Source: Capitulum mitella
Taxonomy: Eukaryota; Arthropoda; Thecostraca; Pollicipedomorpha; Pollicipedidae
DNA: 64,000 bases
Assembly (NCBI GenBank): GCA_030062745.1
Contig: CP099849.1
Coordinates: 6,618,586-6,682,585, forward strand
Reading direction: 5' to 3'
Both the position numbers and the translations under genes were made by a program. Below are positions 1 to 17,398 of this stretch, piece by piece (position 1 is the first letter of the stretch; each line of letters begins with the position of its first letter). Below the pieces are notes generated by a model, which was given only the letters and a program-made list of their open reading frames with translations, had not been told where the DNA came from and did not search any database.

Positions 1-600
1 CAGTGTCTGGGCTGATGCCGGGAGCATGTCGACGTCCGCTGGCCGGTGTGTGACCACGTTAATTGTTGCGGTTGCCGGCTTTCATGTTGATCTGAGTGGA
101 GTGGTGTTTGACATGATACTTGAGTTGATTCATGGACATCTCAAACACTGTCCGTATTTGCTTGCCACTAATTCTAGGAGGCTTCTTAATAACCGTCAAG
201 GTAGCATCTATGTTCCGTTCCTGTCAGCTGCTGCCTCCCCCCGCATCCGCTCCCCAGTATTCACGATCATGGCACTGGCTTCATGCTAGTCGCCATCTTG
301 GACCCTTATTACTTTTATGTAGCCCCTCTTCGCGCTCGGCTCCCCTCCCGCCGGCTCTGTTCCCGCAGCGTCAGCATGGCGCGCCACGCGGCAGCGCCGG
401 CCGGCGAGCCGCTGGCGCCGCCTCTGCCGCGGCCGGCGGCGTTCTCGGCGTTTTTGCCGGCGCGCCTCGGCCGACTTCCTCGCGGCAGGCGGCGTTTTTT
501 TTCGCGCCGCCGCGGCCGCGCAAAAACGCGGCCGCGGCCTCCGCCATCGGGCTGGCGGTCCGCGTTACGGCTGTCTGATTTCGGCCTCTTCCGCGCCGTC
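1..600. other. Upstream gene-poor stretch with CpG-rich island (about 350-580)
   Basis: No recognisable protein domain. Bases about 350-580 are very rich in CpG and in CGGCCG/GCCGGC words, with short T runs, like the CpG-rich islands seen nearer to Imp. Several overlapping reading frames stay open here, but this follows from high GC and none resembles a known protein. It could be a promoter or non-coding first exon; direction is not evident. Confidence 0.4.
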
Positions 601-850
601 TGAACCTGTCAGACCGTCTCAGACGCCTGCCAGACGGTCGGAGGAACGATCCCAGTAGTCTGAGGCGTCTGCCAGGTCTTCTCAGACGCCCGTCCGACCG
701 TCTGAGGCACCAGCCAGACCGTCTGAAGCGGCTTGACCGTCCGCCGGACCGTCAGAAGCGCACTCAGCCGGTGGGGACGTCTTCTGGATGTGTGCGCACT
801 GTCTCAGCCCTCCAGTCATCCGGCAGAGACCATCAGAAGCCCACTACCAA
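596..850. repeat. Cluster of degenerate GTCTGA/TCAGAC direct and inverted repeats
   Basis: About ten variants of CCGTCTGA, CAGACCGTCT and GTCTCAGACG occur within 250 bases, in both orientations, spaced about 15-40 bases. Outside this stretch the word is rare (one GTCTGAG near 1160). It reads like a decayed short minisatellite. The GTCT/AGAC core is also the Smad-binding half site, so clustered binding sites are an alternative; nothing here decides between the two. Confidence 0.45.
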
Positions 851-859
851 ACGCTCGAG

Positions 860-3190
860 ACACTGGCAGCGTGACGCTGCTCGATCCTTCGGAAGTAACC
901 GCCTCGCCATCTAAGAGATTCCCGTTCCCGTTTGAGACACACTACCATTTCCGTCCCGACTTCGTCAGTCGTCGGCAGTCGCGTCTTGGTCTTGTTATCT
1001 TGGTCATTTATTCGTCTCATATTACTCTGGCCGTCCAAGGTACCTGTGCGGTCTTCGTCATCCATGTGGTGTCGTCTGTGACACCGCCGGCTGAGCAGGG
1101 CGGCTGCTCTGACCCCGGTTGAAGCTCACTGTCTGCCGGCCAGCCGCAGCGTTCTCGGTCGTCTGAGCCTCGGCTCCCGCCGTTTACAACAGTGGGGTAG
1201 GGTAGGATGAACTACCGTCCCGGATGGACTTCTCATCCTGATCGTCTTTTACGGGTATTGGTGCCACGTGGGTCATTCGGCGGGGGTGGTGTCTGGCCAG
1301 CAGTGGACTAGGTTTAACATACTCTGGCTGTAATACCGTCAAACTGGTTTCTCAGGGTGCCGTCGTGCTTCAGGGGGTCATAAAGACGTTGGTTCTTTGA
1401 TTTATGGACCTGCGCTGGTGTAGTCCTGACCACAGTAACTAACCCGTCCTGCTGGCGTCATTGGCACGCTGCTAGTTTCGGTACTCGAACATGTATTTCG
1501 TGGTCGCGGTGCACATGCTGCCATGGCCAAATCGTTATGTTATTGATATATTGTTTGCCACTGCTTCGGCACGCTTGTCCATGATACTGGCGGCGCAGAC
1601 TATGCCAGAGGGTTACGTACGTTAATAGTCATGATAAGTTTTCACTCGTGCATTGGGAATAATTGCGTGAATGCATGATTCTGGTTGTACACCACTTCGC
1701 AAGAATGCTTTTGTGTCTTCTGCTCCGTGATTGAGAGTAAACCCCTTTTAACGTTTTGAGGTCGACAAGGTTACTCCATCTGGGAAAATGCACTGGCTTG
1801 AGTCGGCCTGACAATCCTGTGGGCGAAGGTATGCTTGTAGGTAATATAGGCAGAAGATATATTATTCGGTAGGTAATTGCCTGAGCTTCTCCCTTGGTCA
1901 GGCGGTGATAGTTGTCCCTCCGGTTTGCCGAACACGTAATATTGCAGTCTCCTACGGATGAAATGCAGCCGTGAATTCTGCTGCCGTGCCCTCTTGTACG
2001 TGTACCAGTGCCCTTCCCATTTTGATCCTCGCCTCTGTTTGGGACACGCGCTGGCGACCACTTACTCCCCAAAAAACAGACTTGCTCACAATAGCCGCCT
2101 GCTCGGTGCTGATCAGTATTCGGGCGGAGAGCGGCGACGCAGGGCGAACCCGGTTGAGCCGCGGTCTCCTGGCGCACCGCCGGCCGCTCCAATTTCGGCC
2201 GGCAGCGGCACAGGACGGGCAAAAACCCGGCTTTGTTTTAGGGGCAGCGGCGGCGATCGGCAGTTTTTCGGCTGCCCGGCAAAAACGGCATAATCCCCGG
2301 GGGTCGGTGGCGGTCATTGTGCGGCGTCATCGATTCACGGCGCAAAAAGCTGGCCGGCTGCGGTGGGTATTGTGAAGTCGTCGTGAACCATTGGGCGGCC
2401 AGAAATAGAAGTACGAGGCGCGTGCGGGCCTCTCTTACGACCCGATCGGGTGTGCTCCGCCAACAAAGGTGTGGTGCTGCAGGCAGAGGCGAAATGAGGG
2501 GAGGGGGAGTCCGCTTTGTTTTGAAGGGTTTTTGCTGGACGTTTTTGGATTTCATGGCGTGGTGCTCTTCATTAAAGGGGAAGAAGGACTGTGGACTGGG
2601 TCCGTGCCGCGGGATCAAATCGCCAAAATGTGATTTGAAGCATTTTGCACTCGGATTCTGAGAGACACTTACTGATCGATGCACTCAAATGTGTATTACG
2701 TTTGGATGAACAGGGTAGAAGACCGAAAGCTGCAAGGCTTAATGAAGATGGGATAAACGGGCCTGTCGAATGACAATGCTAGGAAATCATCTGGAAAAAT
2801 GGCGAATGTCTTACTCAACATGTCTCTAGGAGGCCTGCCGACAACCAGACGTGCAGTTTTCGTCAATTTTTCCTTAATTTTGTGTGGGGTGAACACATTT
2901 GTTGAGCCGTAGTGGCAGCACTTTTCCAAGTATGTCATAGGCGAACATATTCCTGTTTTCTTGAACTGGTGTCCTATTATAGTCCAGGTATTTTTTCTGA
3001 TTCTTTGCTGTCGAAATGTGTTGGAGACCGTGCGAGTGGTTGCGTGACAACCGGGCAGTTACTATTCAACTACGTTTTGAAATACATGAGGTATTGGTGT
3101 GCGTCTAGTGCTGCATCTTTCGTTTGGGTCATCTTATCAGTGGCAGTGAGACACTGCCGACTGAAAATGAGAACCCTGTAAAATAGATTC
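860..3190. other. Intergenic or long-intron DNA, no gene seen
   Basis: Mixed base composition, no conserved protein domain in any frame, no TIR-bounded element recognised. A moderately GC-rich patch lies at about 2110-2290. Confidence 0.5.
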
Positions 3191-3193
3191 GAC

Positions 3194-3236
3194 ATCTTTG
3201 ATGACTTCGGCGTTACACGCCGAAGTCATCAAAGAT
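3194..3236. repeat. 43-bp palindrome (20-bp arms, 3-base loop)
   Basis: Left arm 3194-3213 and right arm 3217-3236 are perfect reverse complements around TAC. The core reads GATGACTTCGGCG and its complement. It lies in otherwise unremarkable sequence and does not overlap any TIR-bounded element seen here. As RNA it would be a very stable hairpin. Role unknown. Confidence 0.8.
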
Positions 3237-3429
3237 CAGAGGCCACCATATTCACATGCATGTTTATGTTAGATAATTCTGCATGGCTTTGCTTTCCCGA
3301 AGTGCCCAAATGTGACAGGTGCGGTGCCGAGTTGGGCGCTAACGTTTGTTATGCAACTTAAGAAGCTGTTAACGAACCCAAAACGTACTTCAGACAATGA
3401 AGAAGCGACGAAACGCTGAGTAGGGTCAC

Positions 3430-3520
3430 TTTATCCAGTTAACAAGTATCCGAAAATCCGAAAATCGTTTGGTAAAAAAATCCTTCAGGGTATCCGAAAA
3501 AGCATCCGAAAATCGTCGTC
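3430..3520. repeat. Short interspersed ATCCGAAAA repeats
   Basis: The word ATCCGAAAA occurs four times within about 85 bases (near 3450, 3458, 3491 and 3505), twice as TATCCGAAAA. This may be a remnant of a transposon terminus, but no partner end was found. Confidence 0.4.
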
Positions 3521-6500
3521 AGGCTTCTGGCGCTGGGTGCGGGTTTGTTCAGCTCTGGTTTTGACATTTTCCGCAGACCACGGCATAGGACCGCTGCGGA
3601 CTGCGCCGCTGTGAATCAGTGGGTGGACGTCTGCCATCATGTTGCAAGAGCATTGTGCCCTTTTTATTATGTTAAATTATAATTTCAGCCTTCGTGTGCA
3701 CGGGTCGCCGTGTTCTGATGCTATGGTCCGAGCGCAGCCCAAAAGCCAGCTTTGTTTCCGAGCGCGGTTGTTTATTTCGTACACATTTGGAAACCGCGCC
3801 GATGTGACGTTGAACTTGGTTTCGCCGGTGAGAAGTAATTTCACTGAATTACGAGCCGTGACAGCGTTACCGTCAACGGTCGATTCCACTCGTGGGCGCA
3901 TCTTTTTCTTGGGGCACGAGGCGAACAGCGCGCTGCTCGCTGGGGCGGCCTGGCCGTGCGACCTGAATGGCCCGGTTCCATCGTGGGATTACGTATCCTC
4001 TGGCGATGAATAGCGAACGCCGAGGCCCGACGTTTTTTGGTCCTGCTCGCTTTCAGTCGGGCTTGTACGTGGTCGGGGCGTCGTGTCGAATTTCGACTCA
4101 CACGGGTGATCGGCCTCGTTGGCACAGGGCACGCTTTGAGCTTGTCCTTCCCCGGAGTTTCCGAAATTTACCGTTTTCATTTTGGCAGTGCGCGGCTGTG
4201 TCCCGCGCCCGTGACCTGTACGCTGTCGGTGGATTCCTGTCTCGCGCGGTGTCCGTGTTTACGGCGTCCCCGGGCACCGGTCGGCGTTCGGGCGCCGTCA
4301 CGTTATCAGCGCCCTGGCCCGGACAAACAGCCGGCCTGCGGAATAGCAACAGCCCCCAATCGATGGCCGCCGGTGTTTGCGGGGCTTCACGGGGGCTCCG
4401 GCGCGGCCGGCGTCTGAGCGTCGTGCGCGACGCGCCGGGCCACGGCCGGGAACCTACCGGACGGCTGTTTTCAGAGTGTATCGTGCGGGTCAGTCGCTTT
4501 TGAACTACGTGATGTTACGAAGCTGGTAAGATCCGGTGGGCTTGAAGAGGAGTTGAGGTGACTAGGGCGTCGTCATGTCGGGGCTCACAAGATTGCTCTT
4601 CTGCTTTCCTTTCTCATGTTACAACAGAAATGCTGTGATCAGTCGTTCTCGCGAAGTAAGCGTGATTTTTAATCGGATGATATTGGCCGATGAAAGGTAA
4701 CGTTGTTGCCGATGGATACAGAATATTCTGAAAAATACGTGTCTTCTGATCACAAATGCATCTCACAAACCTTTCGGGATCGACTTGGATTTTCCTACGC
4801 CGAGCTGCACAGCACAGCCTCCGTGCCCACTCAAACGTCGGTGCCGCCCGCTGAAGCTGGCGTGAGGCCCGCTCTGGCTCGGCCCGGCCCGGCCGGCCTA
4901 CCTCAACCCTTCCCCGGCGGTGCGTCGGCTGGCGCTCGCCGGCCCGGCCGGGCCCCCTCCCCCCTGGCGTCCCCTCGCACCGCCGCCGGCCGGCCGCCAT
5001 CGCCGGCCGGCTCGGCCGGTCACGTGGCCGCGCCGTGTGACGTCACGCCGGCGCACGGCGGGCCAGCGGACCGGCTGCGCGGCCAACGGCGGCAGGGGGC
5101 GGCAGCGGTCGGGCCGGCGCCGTCTGCAATGGCGCTGCAATGGCGGCCGGCGCGCGGCGGACATGCCGACCGTGCCGGTGCGGCCGCCGGCCGGTGACTC
5201 ACGCAGCTGCGCCGCGCGGCCGTTGTGCGTCGGCGTCCGCCGGCCGGCCGGGGGGGGGGGGGGGGGCGCACTTGCGGGTCGTTACTCAGCCGACTGCAGG
5301 CGGCCTCGGAAATCTGGCCGCGGTCGGCCGTTCTTCACGCTGCGCCGCCGGCGTCCACCGGAATGGCGGCCGTCATCCGGCGGCGCGCGGCCGGCCGCCG
5401 GCGCGCGGTTGAGCGGGCGGCGCGATCCTGCGTAATGGGTAGCTGGCGCAGACGTCGTGCCGAGCTGCCGACCAGGTTTTCAGCGCCGCGCCGAACCGCG
5501 AGATGGTGTTACGCCGCCGAAGTTGATTTGAGGCGGGGAGGCGAGTGGCTCCTACGAGCGTGGACGTGGAAGAGAAATGACGTTCTCTCACGTTGCGAGG
5601 CGCGGCGCTGTGTAGGCGATGATGTCGTCAGCATGTTGTGATGACAGAGGACCTCATGCTTGTACTGATGCCTGCCAGTTGACAGTCGGCTGCTCGGGCT
5701 GCAGGCTGTCTGTCCCGTGTTTTTTGTTCGTCCGGGACTTTGTACAGACCGTAGAGCATCGGACTCCAGAGCTATATGCTGTCTTATTGAAACGCTGGGA
5801 CACGAAAACCCTTCTCGCCATCAGCAGTATGCTGCCCGTCTTCCTGCGAAAGCTCCGCCCCTGCCGTGACCGCCCGTCGTGAACGGCCGGATGCCCTGTT
5901 CCCCGCCGTGGCTGCTGTTCTGTGGCCCTCAGGACGTGGCCGCCGCCGGACGGCCGTCCCCGGCGCTGGCCGGCGCCGGCGGAGAGGCGGACGTCCGCCG
6001 ACGGTCGGCACCCGTCCACCGCGTGGATGCCGCGAATCCTCGTCGACGTGGAGCGCGCCTGCTGCCGGCTGTGGGGCGGAGAGAAGCACAGAGGGCCGTC
6101 CAGGCAGGCGGCTGCAGTCCGCCAAGACTGGCGTAAAATATTTGGTTTGCTTCGTCTTATGTCGTTGCGAACGTGTTTCGGTTTGATGAAGGACGTAAAC
6201 GGGCGCGTTGCTTTCGAAGCCAGAGAACGGAAAGAACGTGCAAGGTCCTGGTTGCGTCTAGAAACTCAGTTTTGTTCAGACAGTTTTGTGACGACGGCCT
6301 GTTTTAAGTTGCCGGTGCCGGCGCCGTTTACTAGTCATTGTCGTGCAGGTGCCTCTGTTATTTGCGCACTGCTTGGCGCTCAGTCGTTAAAAGGCGCGCG
6401 CCTTACAATGTCCAATTTGCGTGTGTTGTTTTTTTTTTTGGGGGGGGGGTTGGATGGATCGGCGGAGAAGCGGGACTTCCGTAAAACTGGATGGGCCGCA

Positions 6501-7090
6501 TGATGTTCCTGCGCCACAACGTGGGGAAAAACCACGGTCGTGCTGTCCTGGTTTTCTACGCCGGCCATTTTGCAACTGGAAGAATCACATTTCTCGACGT
6601 CATCCAACGTTAATTTTCTCAGGCTAGGACCATTTTGCTTTTTTCCAGCTGGGACTGTTTGTGCTCCTAGGGACGATGCTTCCAGAATCGTTCTTGCATG
6701 ATACCGGGCTGAATGGCAACTTGCAATGCAGGATGACAGTGAGTAAGGCTGTTGACAATTCTGTGGTAAGCTCGAGAAAACTTGGACGTTGTGGCGCGCA
6801 ACTGGAACTGCCCGATCTTCTCGAAAAAAATGGCCCCGAATATTTTTCTTGAGTTTTATCACTTCCATGTACGAAGTACGATTGCAGTATGATTTGTCAT
6901 GCTCGAGGTATTCATTAATCCGTTAACCGCGTGAATGCGAAGATGGCGAGCCGCTGCTCACGCAGTGAACTGATAAACGACTGGAAAGCTTTTGGGAGCA
7001 GAGGCCTCCGCGTACGTTGGGTTGGATGTGCCAGCGGCGTGTCTGAATCTTCAGGTTCGCAGAGATGTGGTTTTTAACAGTGGTTATTGG
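3520..7090. other. Gene-poor stretch with a CpG-rich island (about 4800-6150)
   Basis: No recognisable protein. Bases 4800-6150 form an extended CpG-rich island with many CGGCCGGC words and a G17-type homopolymer near 5250-5267. Such islands resemble those immediately before the Imp start, so this may hold a distal promoter or non-coding first exon of Imp, but no splice junction can be proven. A T11G10 homopolymer junction lies near 6429-6450. Long open frames on both strands here are a GC effect. Confidence 0.4.
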
Positions 7091-7096
7091 TCAATG

Positions 7097-7390
7097 CGGT
7101 CCTACACTGGGACTTTTGCTTCGAATATCTCGTGGAGAAAAGTGTGTTGAGTCATTTTCTTCGCCACATGAAACGGAAATGGCCAAAGAGAACAGTCTGT
7201 GGATTGTTGGAGATAAAAACGCAACTGGGTGAACGGGATTGTGACACGGATTGTTGGCCGATGCTATCCGGCGTTGGGACGTTTGTTTAGAGTAACTCCG
7301 TGAGAAAAGTGTGCGTTGGGGCAATTTCGCCCGTCGCGTGAGACGAAAATGGCAAAGATAACGGCCTAAAGCGTTATTGAGGATAAAAGC
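7097..7390. repeat. Diverged tandem duplication (two units of about 130 bp)
   Basis: Unit A (about 7097-7223) and unit B (about 7260-7388) share the same order of words: GGGAC plus a TTTG block, GTGAGAAAAGTGTG (GTGGAGAAAAGTGTG in A), a CGCC/CGTC-TGA block, AAATGGCAAAGA-type sequence and a final GATAAAA-GCAAC block. A weaker third partial unit may follow to about 7450. Probably non-coding. Confidence 0.5.
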
Positions 7391-8614
7391 AACATATTTC
7401 ATTGCGATTTAAAGGAGCACTTTTCGTAGCGAAATAAGTTTCCGTCATGTGACAAACGAATGATGTCAACTTCGTTTGAATTGGTCCCATACTCTTCGCG
7501 ATGTGATTTCGTCATAATAGGTTGGAAGCAAGAAGCGGGGTATCTTTCAACTTTTGTGAATCTTTTGACTGCTTTTAAATGCTCAGGGCGGCGGAAATGT
7601 AATTCCTGCCCATTTTTCTCAGTTCATGCACAAATATTGTTCGAAACACAGCTCGGTGACAGCTTGCGGTGCCTGGACATACGTATAAATGAAGCAAGTT
7701 TCAAAAACATGCTCAGTGGGCGAAATGACGCCATCCTGGGACAGAGGTATTACATCGGTATTATGCAAGAGCTCCGCCACCAGGAAAAAGTGGAGGAATA
7801 CCGTGTCAAAACATTTCATTCCGGACCGCGCCCATAGGCTTGCGTTGACTGCTGCCAAAGTTGAGAGGAAGACGTCCCCTCATATTCCGTCCGTTGGACA
7901 CAGTCGCCGATCTTACGCATCACCCGGATCAGTTGGCGGTCCATTTTAGAGGAATCGCGCACCATCGGCGTGCTGCGTGCTGCGCCGCACGCATTGCCGC
8001 GTTTCAAGGTACGCTGGCGGCACGCGACGTCGCCTTTCGGCCAGTCTGTCAAATTACGATTTGGAAGCGGCTGAACGCCTCGTGGGCGTGGGATATCGGG
8101 AATCGATGCCTCAGAGGACGGCTTCGGCTGTCGACCGTGCCGTGCTCGTTCCGCAGTGGGTTTTCAGTAGACGTCTGGGACGCCCATAAATGTGTTGTGC
8201 CGTTGGGCTTCACGCAGGCGTTGCGCGGTCGAAGTGGTCCCGAGAGTGACGCTGTCTGCCAGCGTTGCGCTCCCACCCACGGCAGCTTGGGGAGAGAGTG
8301 TGTACTTCAGAATGGGGTAGGCTGTGAGAGCTGTAGCCCTCGTCTCGTGATTTTTGTTGGTGACATTTCCTGTTTTTAAGACGTCTTGTGCTTTGACGAT
8401 TTTGTGGCTTACACTTGTGGCTTCGGGTGCCGCCGATAAGGTAGTCTTTATGATCAGTGATTCTGTTATATATAATGCAATATATAAAATAGAATTAGAA
8501 AAGCGCAAGTTATAACCACCAGTTTGTGCGGATTTGTAGTTGATCCATTGCTCCATTTTGCGTGTACCAACTTTACGTTTCATTGCAGAGGTACATTGGC
8601 CGCTGGGCTCCACC

Positions 8615-9745
8615 CAGGAATGCACCGGATATCCAGTCCGACCGGATATCCAGCCGGATATTAGAGTTTATCAGGTATCCGGTATCCGGCCGGATATTTC
8701 TGTGATCCGGCCGGATATTGTGGGATATTTAGCCTCCCGGTGTACGGTCAAGACGTTCTGATGTCTGTATCAAATCGTTTCAGGAAAAATGTGCCCTGTA
8801 TTAGATGGTCGATGTAACTGGCAGTTCCAGGTTCTGTCTGGAGCACCACTTTTCCGTCTTAGTTCGGGGGGATTGAGATACATTTTACAACATTGGGACT
8901 CAAGCTCAAAGCTGTGAAACAATAGCCAGCATATGCTCAGCAGTCCATGTTGTGGTGTATTATCTTTCCATTTTCTAAATATTTTTTATCTTTCTCAAAT
9001 CCTCGATGCAAATGCATTGGTGGATAATATACTTCAAGAGACATACCCAAGTATTCGTATAGAATGCTTATCAAGCCAGGTATTCTAATTCTAAGAAGGC
9101 GCTGTAATGACATTCGGCGTATTCTGGAGTTACACCCATGAGCCGTCGGCCATGGGTGTAATTTCTGCGGGGCTGCGGAAGATATGCCCCCCGTAGTTTT
9201 CCAGAACTGGTGATTTATCCCCGTAATTTTTAAGGTATTAGATAAGTATTTCCCCTTGGCGGCACAGTTTCTTGAACTTTGAAATCCAGCAAAAGGACTG
9301 TTAACCTTACCTTGTCATGCAACATCCGGAAGTGATTTTTACCGATCGCCCTACCTGTTCTTGGTGCATTGCATCCAGCTTGCCCCTTCCCCTCAATTTC
9401 TGAACCGTGGCTATACTGATAGGTTCTCCTGCAGTGAGAGATGGTCATCTCCGCTATGACTGTTTTGTTCGTTATTCTTTTATTTGTTTTTTTTTTTTAC
9501 AAGGAAACCTTTAAAAATCTCAAAGTAAGTGTATGCACTAGGGGGATAATGCACAAACTCTTAACATGTTTATTTGTTTGTTTTTTTCTTATCCTTTTTA
9601 ATTTAGTGTTTCCCGTTCATTTTTTCAGTAAAAAAGTACAAGTAGGTAAGCATGATATCCGGTATCCGGTCGGCTATCCGGCACTCCCACTCGGCATATC
9701 CGATATCCGGCCGGGTCGCTAAAATCCCGATCCGATGCATCCCTA
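8615..9745. mobile_element. Non-autonomous hAT-type DNA transposon, about 1.13 kb
   Basis: The left end starts CAGGAATGCACCGGAT and the right end, read inward, starts TAGGGATGCATCGGAT, giving imperfect TIRs. Subterminal regions are packed with GGATATCCGG/GGTATCCGGCCGG words on both sides (8628-8725 and 9652-9720). Flanking 8-bp duplications GCTCCACC (8607-8614) and GCTCTACC (9746-9753) differ by one base, as expected for the hAT superfamily. No transposase is visible inside. A hairpin with TTACACCCATG arms lies near the middle (9130-9161). Confidence 0.75.
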
Positions 9746-9753
9746 GCTCTACC

Positions 9754-10060
9754 ACATGGGGTGCTTGCAGTGCATGCGCAGCCTTTTTTACAGATTGACG
9801 TGGATGCGAATTTGACTCGGATATGGGTTGGAGATCTACATTTTGCCGTCAGTTTTATGGTGTCTTGTCAGTATCGACCTGGCATTACGTGAAACATTCG
9901 TTTGCGCAATATCATATATTTAGGACCTGTTTCAGTTGTTCGCGGCAGCCACATGCTCTCTCTTCGGTAGATTTAATCCCTCCACACACTAAGAAATCCA
10001 CTGAGTCGCTTCTGCCTGGACCCCCGAGCCGTGGAAATGATGTAAATAATTAGTGAGGCG
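9754..10060. other. No feature seen
   Basis: Ordinary mixed-composition DNA between the hAT-type element and the CpG-rich island before Imp. Confidence 0.5.
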
Positions 10061-12283
10061 ACACGGCCGGTCCTATCTGGGTGCCGGCCCGGCTGGACTT
10101 TAGCCGGAGTCGGCCATTGTGCGGTGGACGCCGAGCGGGCCTGGCGAGGTCGCTGCTCGGCTGGCGGCCGCCGGCCCCCGTCGTCCGGCCTGTTTGCTCC
10201 GGACCGGACCGGACCGGGTGGCGTGTGCGCGGGGCCCGAGCGGAGGGGGCGGAGGCCTGGTCAGGTGAGGACGGCGGAGGGTCGCCGCCGGCGGCCGACC
10301 CGCGACGTTATTGATCGGCGAGCGAGCCTCGTTGCAGCGCGGCCGGGTCAGGCCCGCTCACCTGGCCGTTTTTGCTGGCCGCCGCGGAGGCGTGGCCTCG
10401 GGGAGCGACTGCCGGGCGCGACTCGCCGGCCGCCCGCCAGGTGGCAGGCGGTGTCGCGTCGGCCGCCCACCCGCCGGCCGGCCGACGATGGCGGCCTTGA
10501 TTGATGCCGTCGCAGCCGACGCCGCAAAAATGCGCGGCGTCGGCCGTTTTCGGCCAACCGCGGCGCCGCCGAGACGTCGTCGACGTCGACGAGCACCGGC
10601 GCCGGCGAGGGCGGCGCCCGGCAGCGGGCGCGTCGTGCCCACTGTGCGCCGCGCTATCAGCTGACGCGTGCGAGTTCTTCGGCGCAGTAGTCAGCTGTTG
10701 GTGGCGGCTCGGCTGCGCCGCCGCTGCGCCACAGGACCATTGCCGGACAGGGACGGGCGGCGGCGGGCTCGCCGGGCGAGGCAGGCGCTCTGCAGCGGCA
10801 CGGGACACGTCGGTCAGCGAGGTAGGTGGTGGTGGGCGGCGGCGGCCGGCAGGCTTTGGAGCGGCCCGGCCTGACCCAACCCGGCCCGGCCCAGTCCAGT
10901 GTCAGAAGGGTGCGGCCGGACGGCCCTGTCCTCTGCGCGGGTGACTCGGTCGTGGTGGGGCAGGTGCCCGGGGTCGGCTGGCCGCCGCCCACGGCCGCCC
11001 GCTCCCGGCCCGGGTGGGTCGGGGAAACGGATCGGCCCGGTCTGGCGCCAGTCCACGGTGCGTCCGGGTCCGCCTGCGCTGGGCGGGCCGCCAGGGGCGG
11101 ACACAGCGTTTCGGGAAGCCGGGAGGAAGTGGGTTGTGACGTCCGGTTCTCGGAATCCGTGCTGAGCAATGTCCACGTCGTCGCGTGACGCACCCGGTGA
11201 CCCGGAGTCGCGGCGTGTCCAGAAGTCTCCGGCGGTGACGCACCGTCCGGTGGCGGTTCCTGCGTGCGCTCCTGTGGGCCTGCCGGGCGAGAAGGAACGA
11301 CGGCTGACCTGCCCGACGGAGCTGCCGGCCGGGGGCGCCGGCGGGCGGCCCGCGAGGCGCCCGGGCTCGCCTTGCGGCGCTCGGTTGGGTCGTCGGTGGC
11401 GGTGGCGGGGCTGGGGCGCCACGTGAGCGGCTCGTTTCCCGGTGCGGGCGACGACGCCATGTCCGCGGCCGTGCCTGCGGCGGCGGACGGCCGTGAGAAG
11501 CCGCCGCCACCGCCGCCGCCGTTCCCGGCCGGCCGCGGCGCTCCTGATATCGTGGCCGAACTGGGTCGCGGTCGGCCGCCGCTCGGCCGGCTATCGACCG
11601 TCGTGGCCGCAGCCGGGGCCCGTCCGGCGTGCACCGGCACGGTGGCGACGCCGCTAATCGGCCGGGCCGCCGCCGCCGCCGGCCGTCACCGGAGCTCCGC
11701 CAGCCGCCACCGACGACCGGTGAAGCCACCGGCCCGCGGCCCGAGCAGCGGCGCCGGGCTGGTTCCGCGGCCGTCCGTCCGGCCGTTCGCATCGTACCGC
11801 GCGTGAACTCCACACGCCGTCCGCGTCGCGGTTGGGCAGCGTGGGCCTGGTGCCGTGCCGATTTCGGCCGCCGTGGCTCGGCAGGCGGGCAAAGGTCATC
11901 CTCGCCGGCCTCATTCGGCCGCCAGTGTGCACGTGTACGCATGGGGGTGGACCGTGGGGCGCCGTTCTGCGACAGGTCGACACGTCCTTGATGCGATCTG
12001 TCACGTGCTGGCACGTTCTCTGTCGGCTGACTCCTGGTGTCGCTCGCTCCACTCGGGACCGGGGTCGGCCGCGGCCGGCCCAATCTGTCAGAAACCCCGC
12101 AGTGTCCGCGCCGTGCTGATTACCACCGCCGTTTCCGCCGCCGTACGGCGTACTGTGTTACCGCGCCGCGCCGGCGTTGCCCGTCCGTCCTCCATTTTCC
12201 CGCTCTGCGGCTCGTCTCGAACCGCAGAGTTCCCACCCGCCGGGCGCTTACCGTCGCTCCCCTTCGGCAGCGCTGCGAACCAG
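10061..12283 (+). promoter_or_regulatory. CpG-rich island before Imp: candidate promoter and 5' UTR region
   Basis: About 2.2 kb of extremely GC- and CpG-rich DNA ends at the first recognisable Imp coding exon. A plausible donor (GAGGTAGGT at about 10818) and a good acceptor immediately before the coding exon (pyrimidine-rich stretch ending CGGCAG at 12270) suggest one or more non-coding first exons here. The exact start site cannot be read. Open frames of 200-390 codons occur on both strands but lack conserved domains and are attributed to base composition. Confidence 0.5.
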
Positions 12284-17222
<4,939 letters not shown>

Positions 17223-17361
17223 GCCTCGCCGCCGCCGCCGCCCCCGCCGGCCGACTGCCCCGCTGACCACCGGACCGCCTCACCTCTCGCCATTCGCCTC
17301 CGGAACGTACTCTCTCCGTAGGCGGCGCGCCGACCGCGCCGCCCGCCGCCCAGCCAGCCAA

Positions 17362-17398
<37 letters not shown>

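Noticed and set aside
4703-6503. Several 100-190 codon frames in the 4.8-6.2 kb island
   Set aside because: Same GC effect, with overlapping frames on both strands and no conserved motif.
10902-12083. 393-codon minus-strand open frame, and others of 150-330 codons at 10.1-12.1 kb
   Set aside because: They overlap on both strands in CpG-rich DNA, are Arg/Pro/Gly/Ala-rich, and have no domain; stop codons are simply rare at this GC content.
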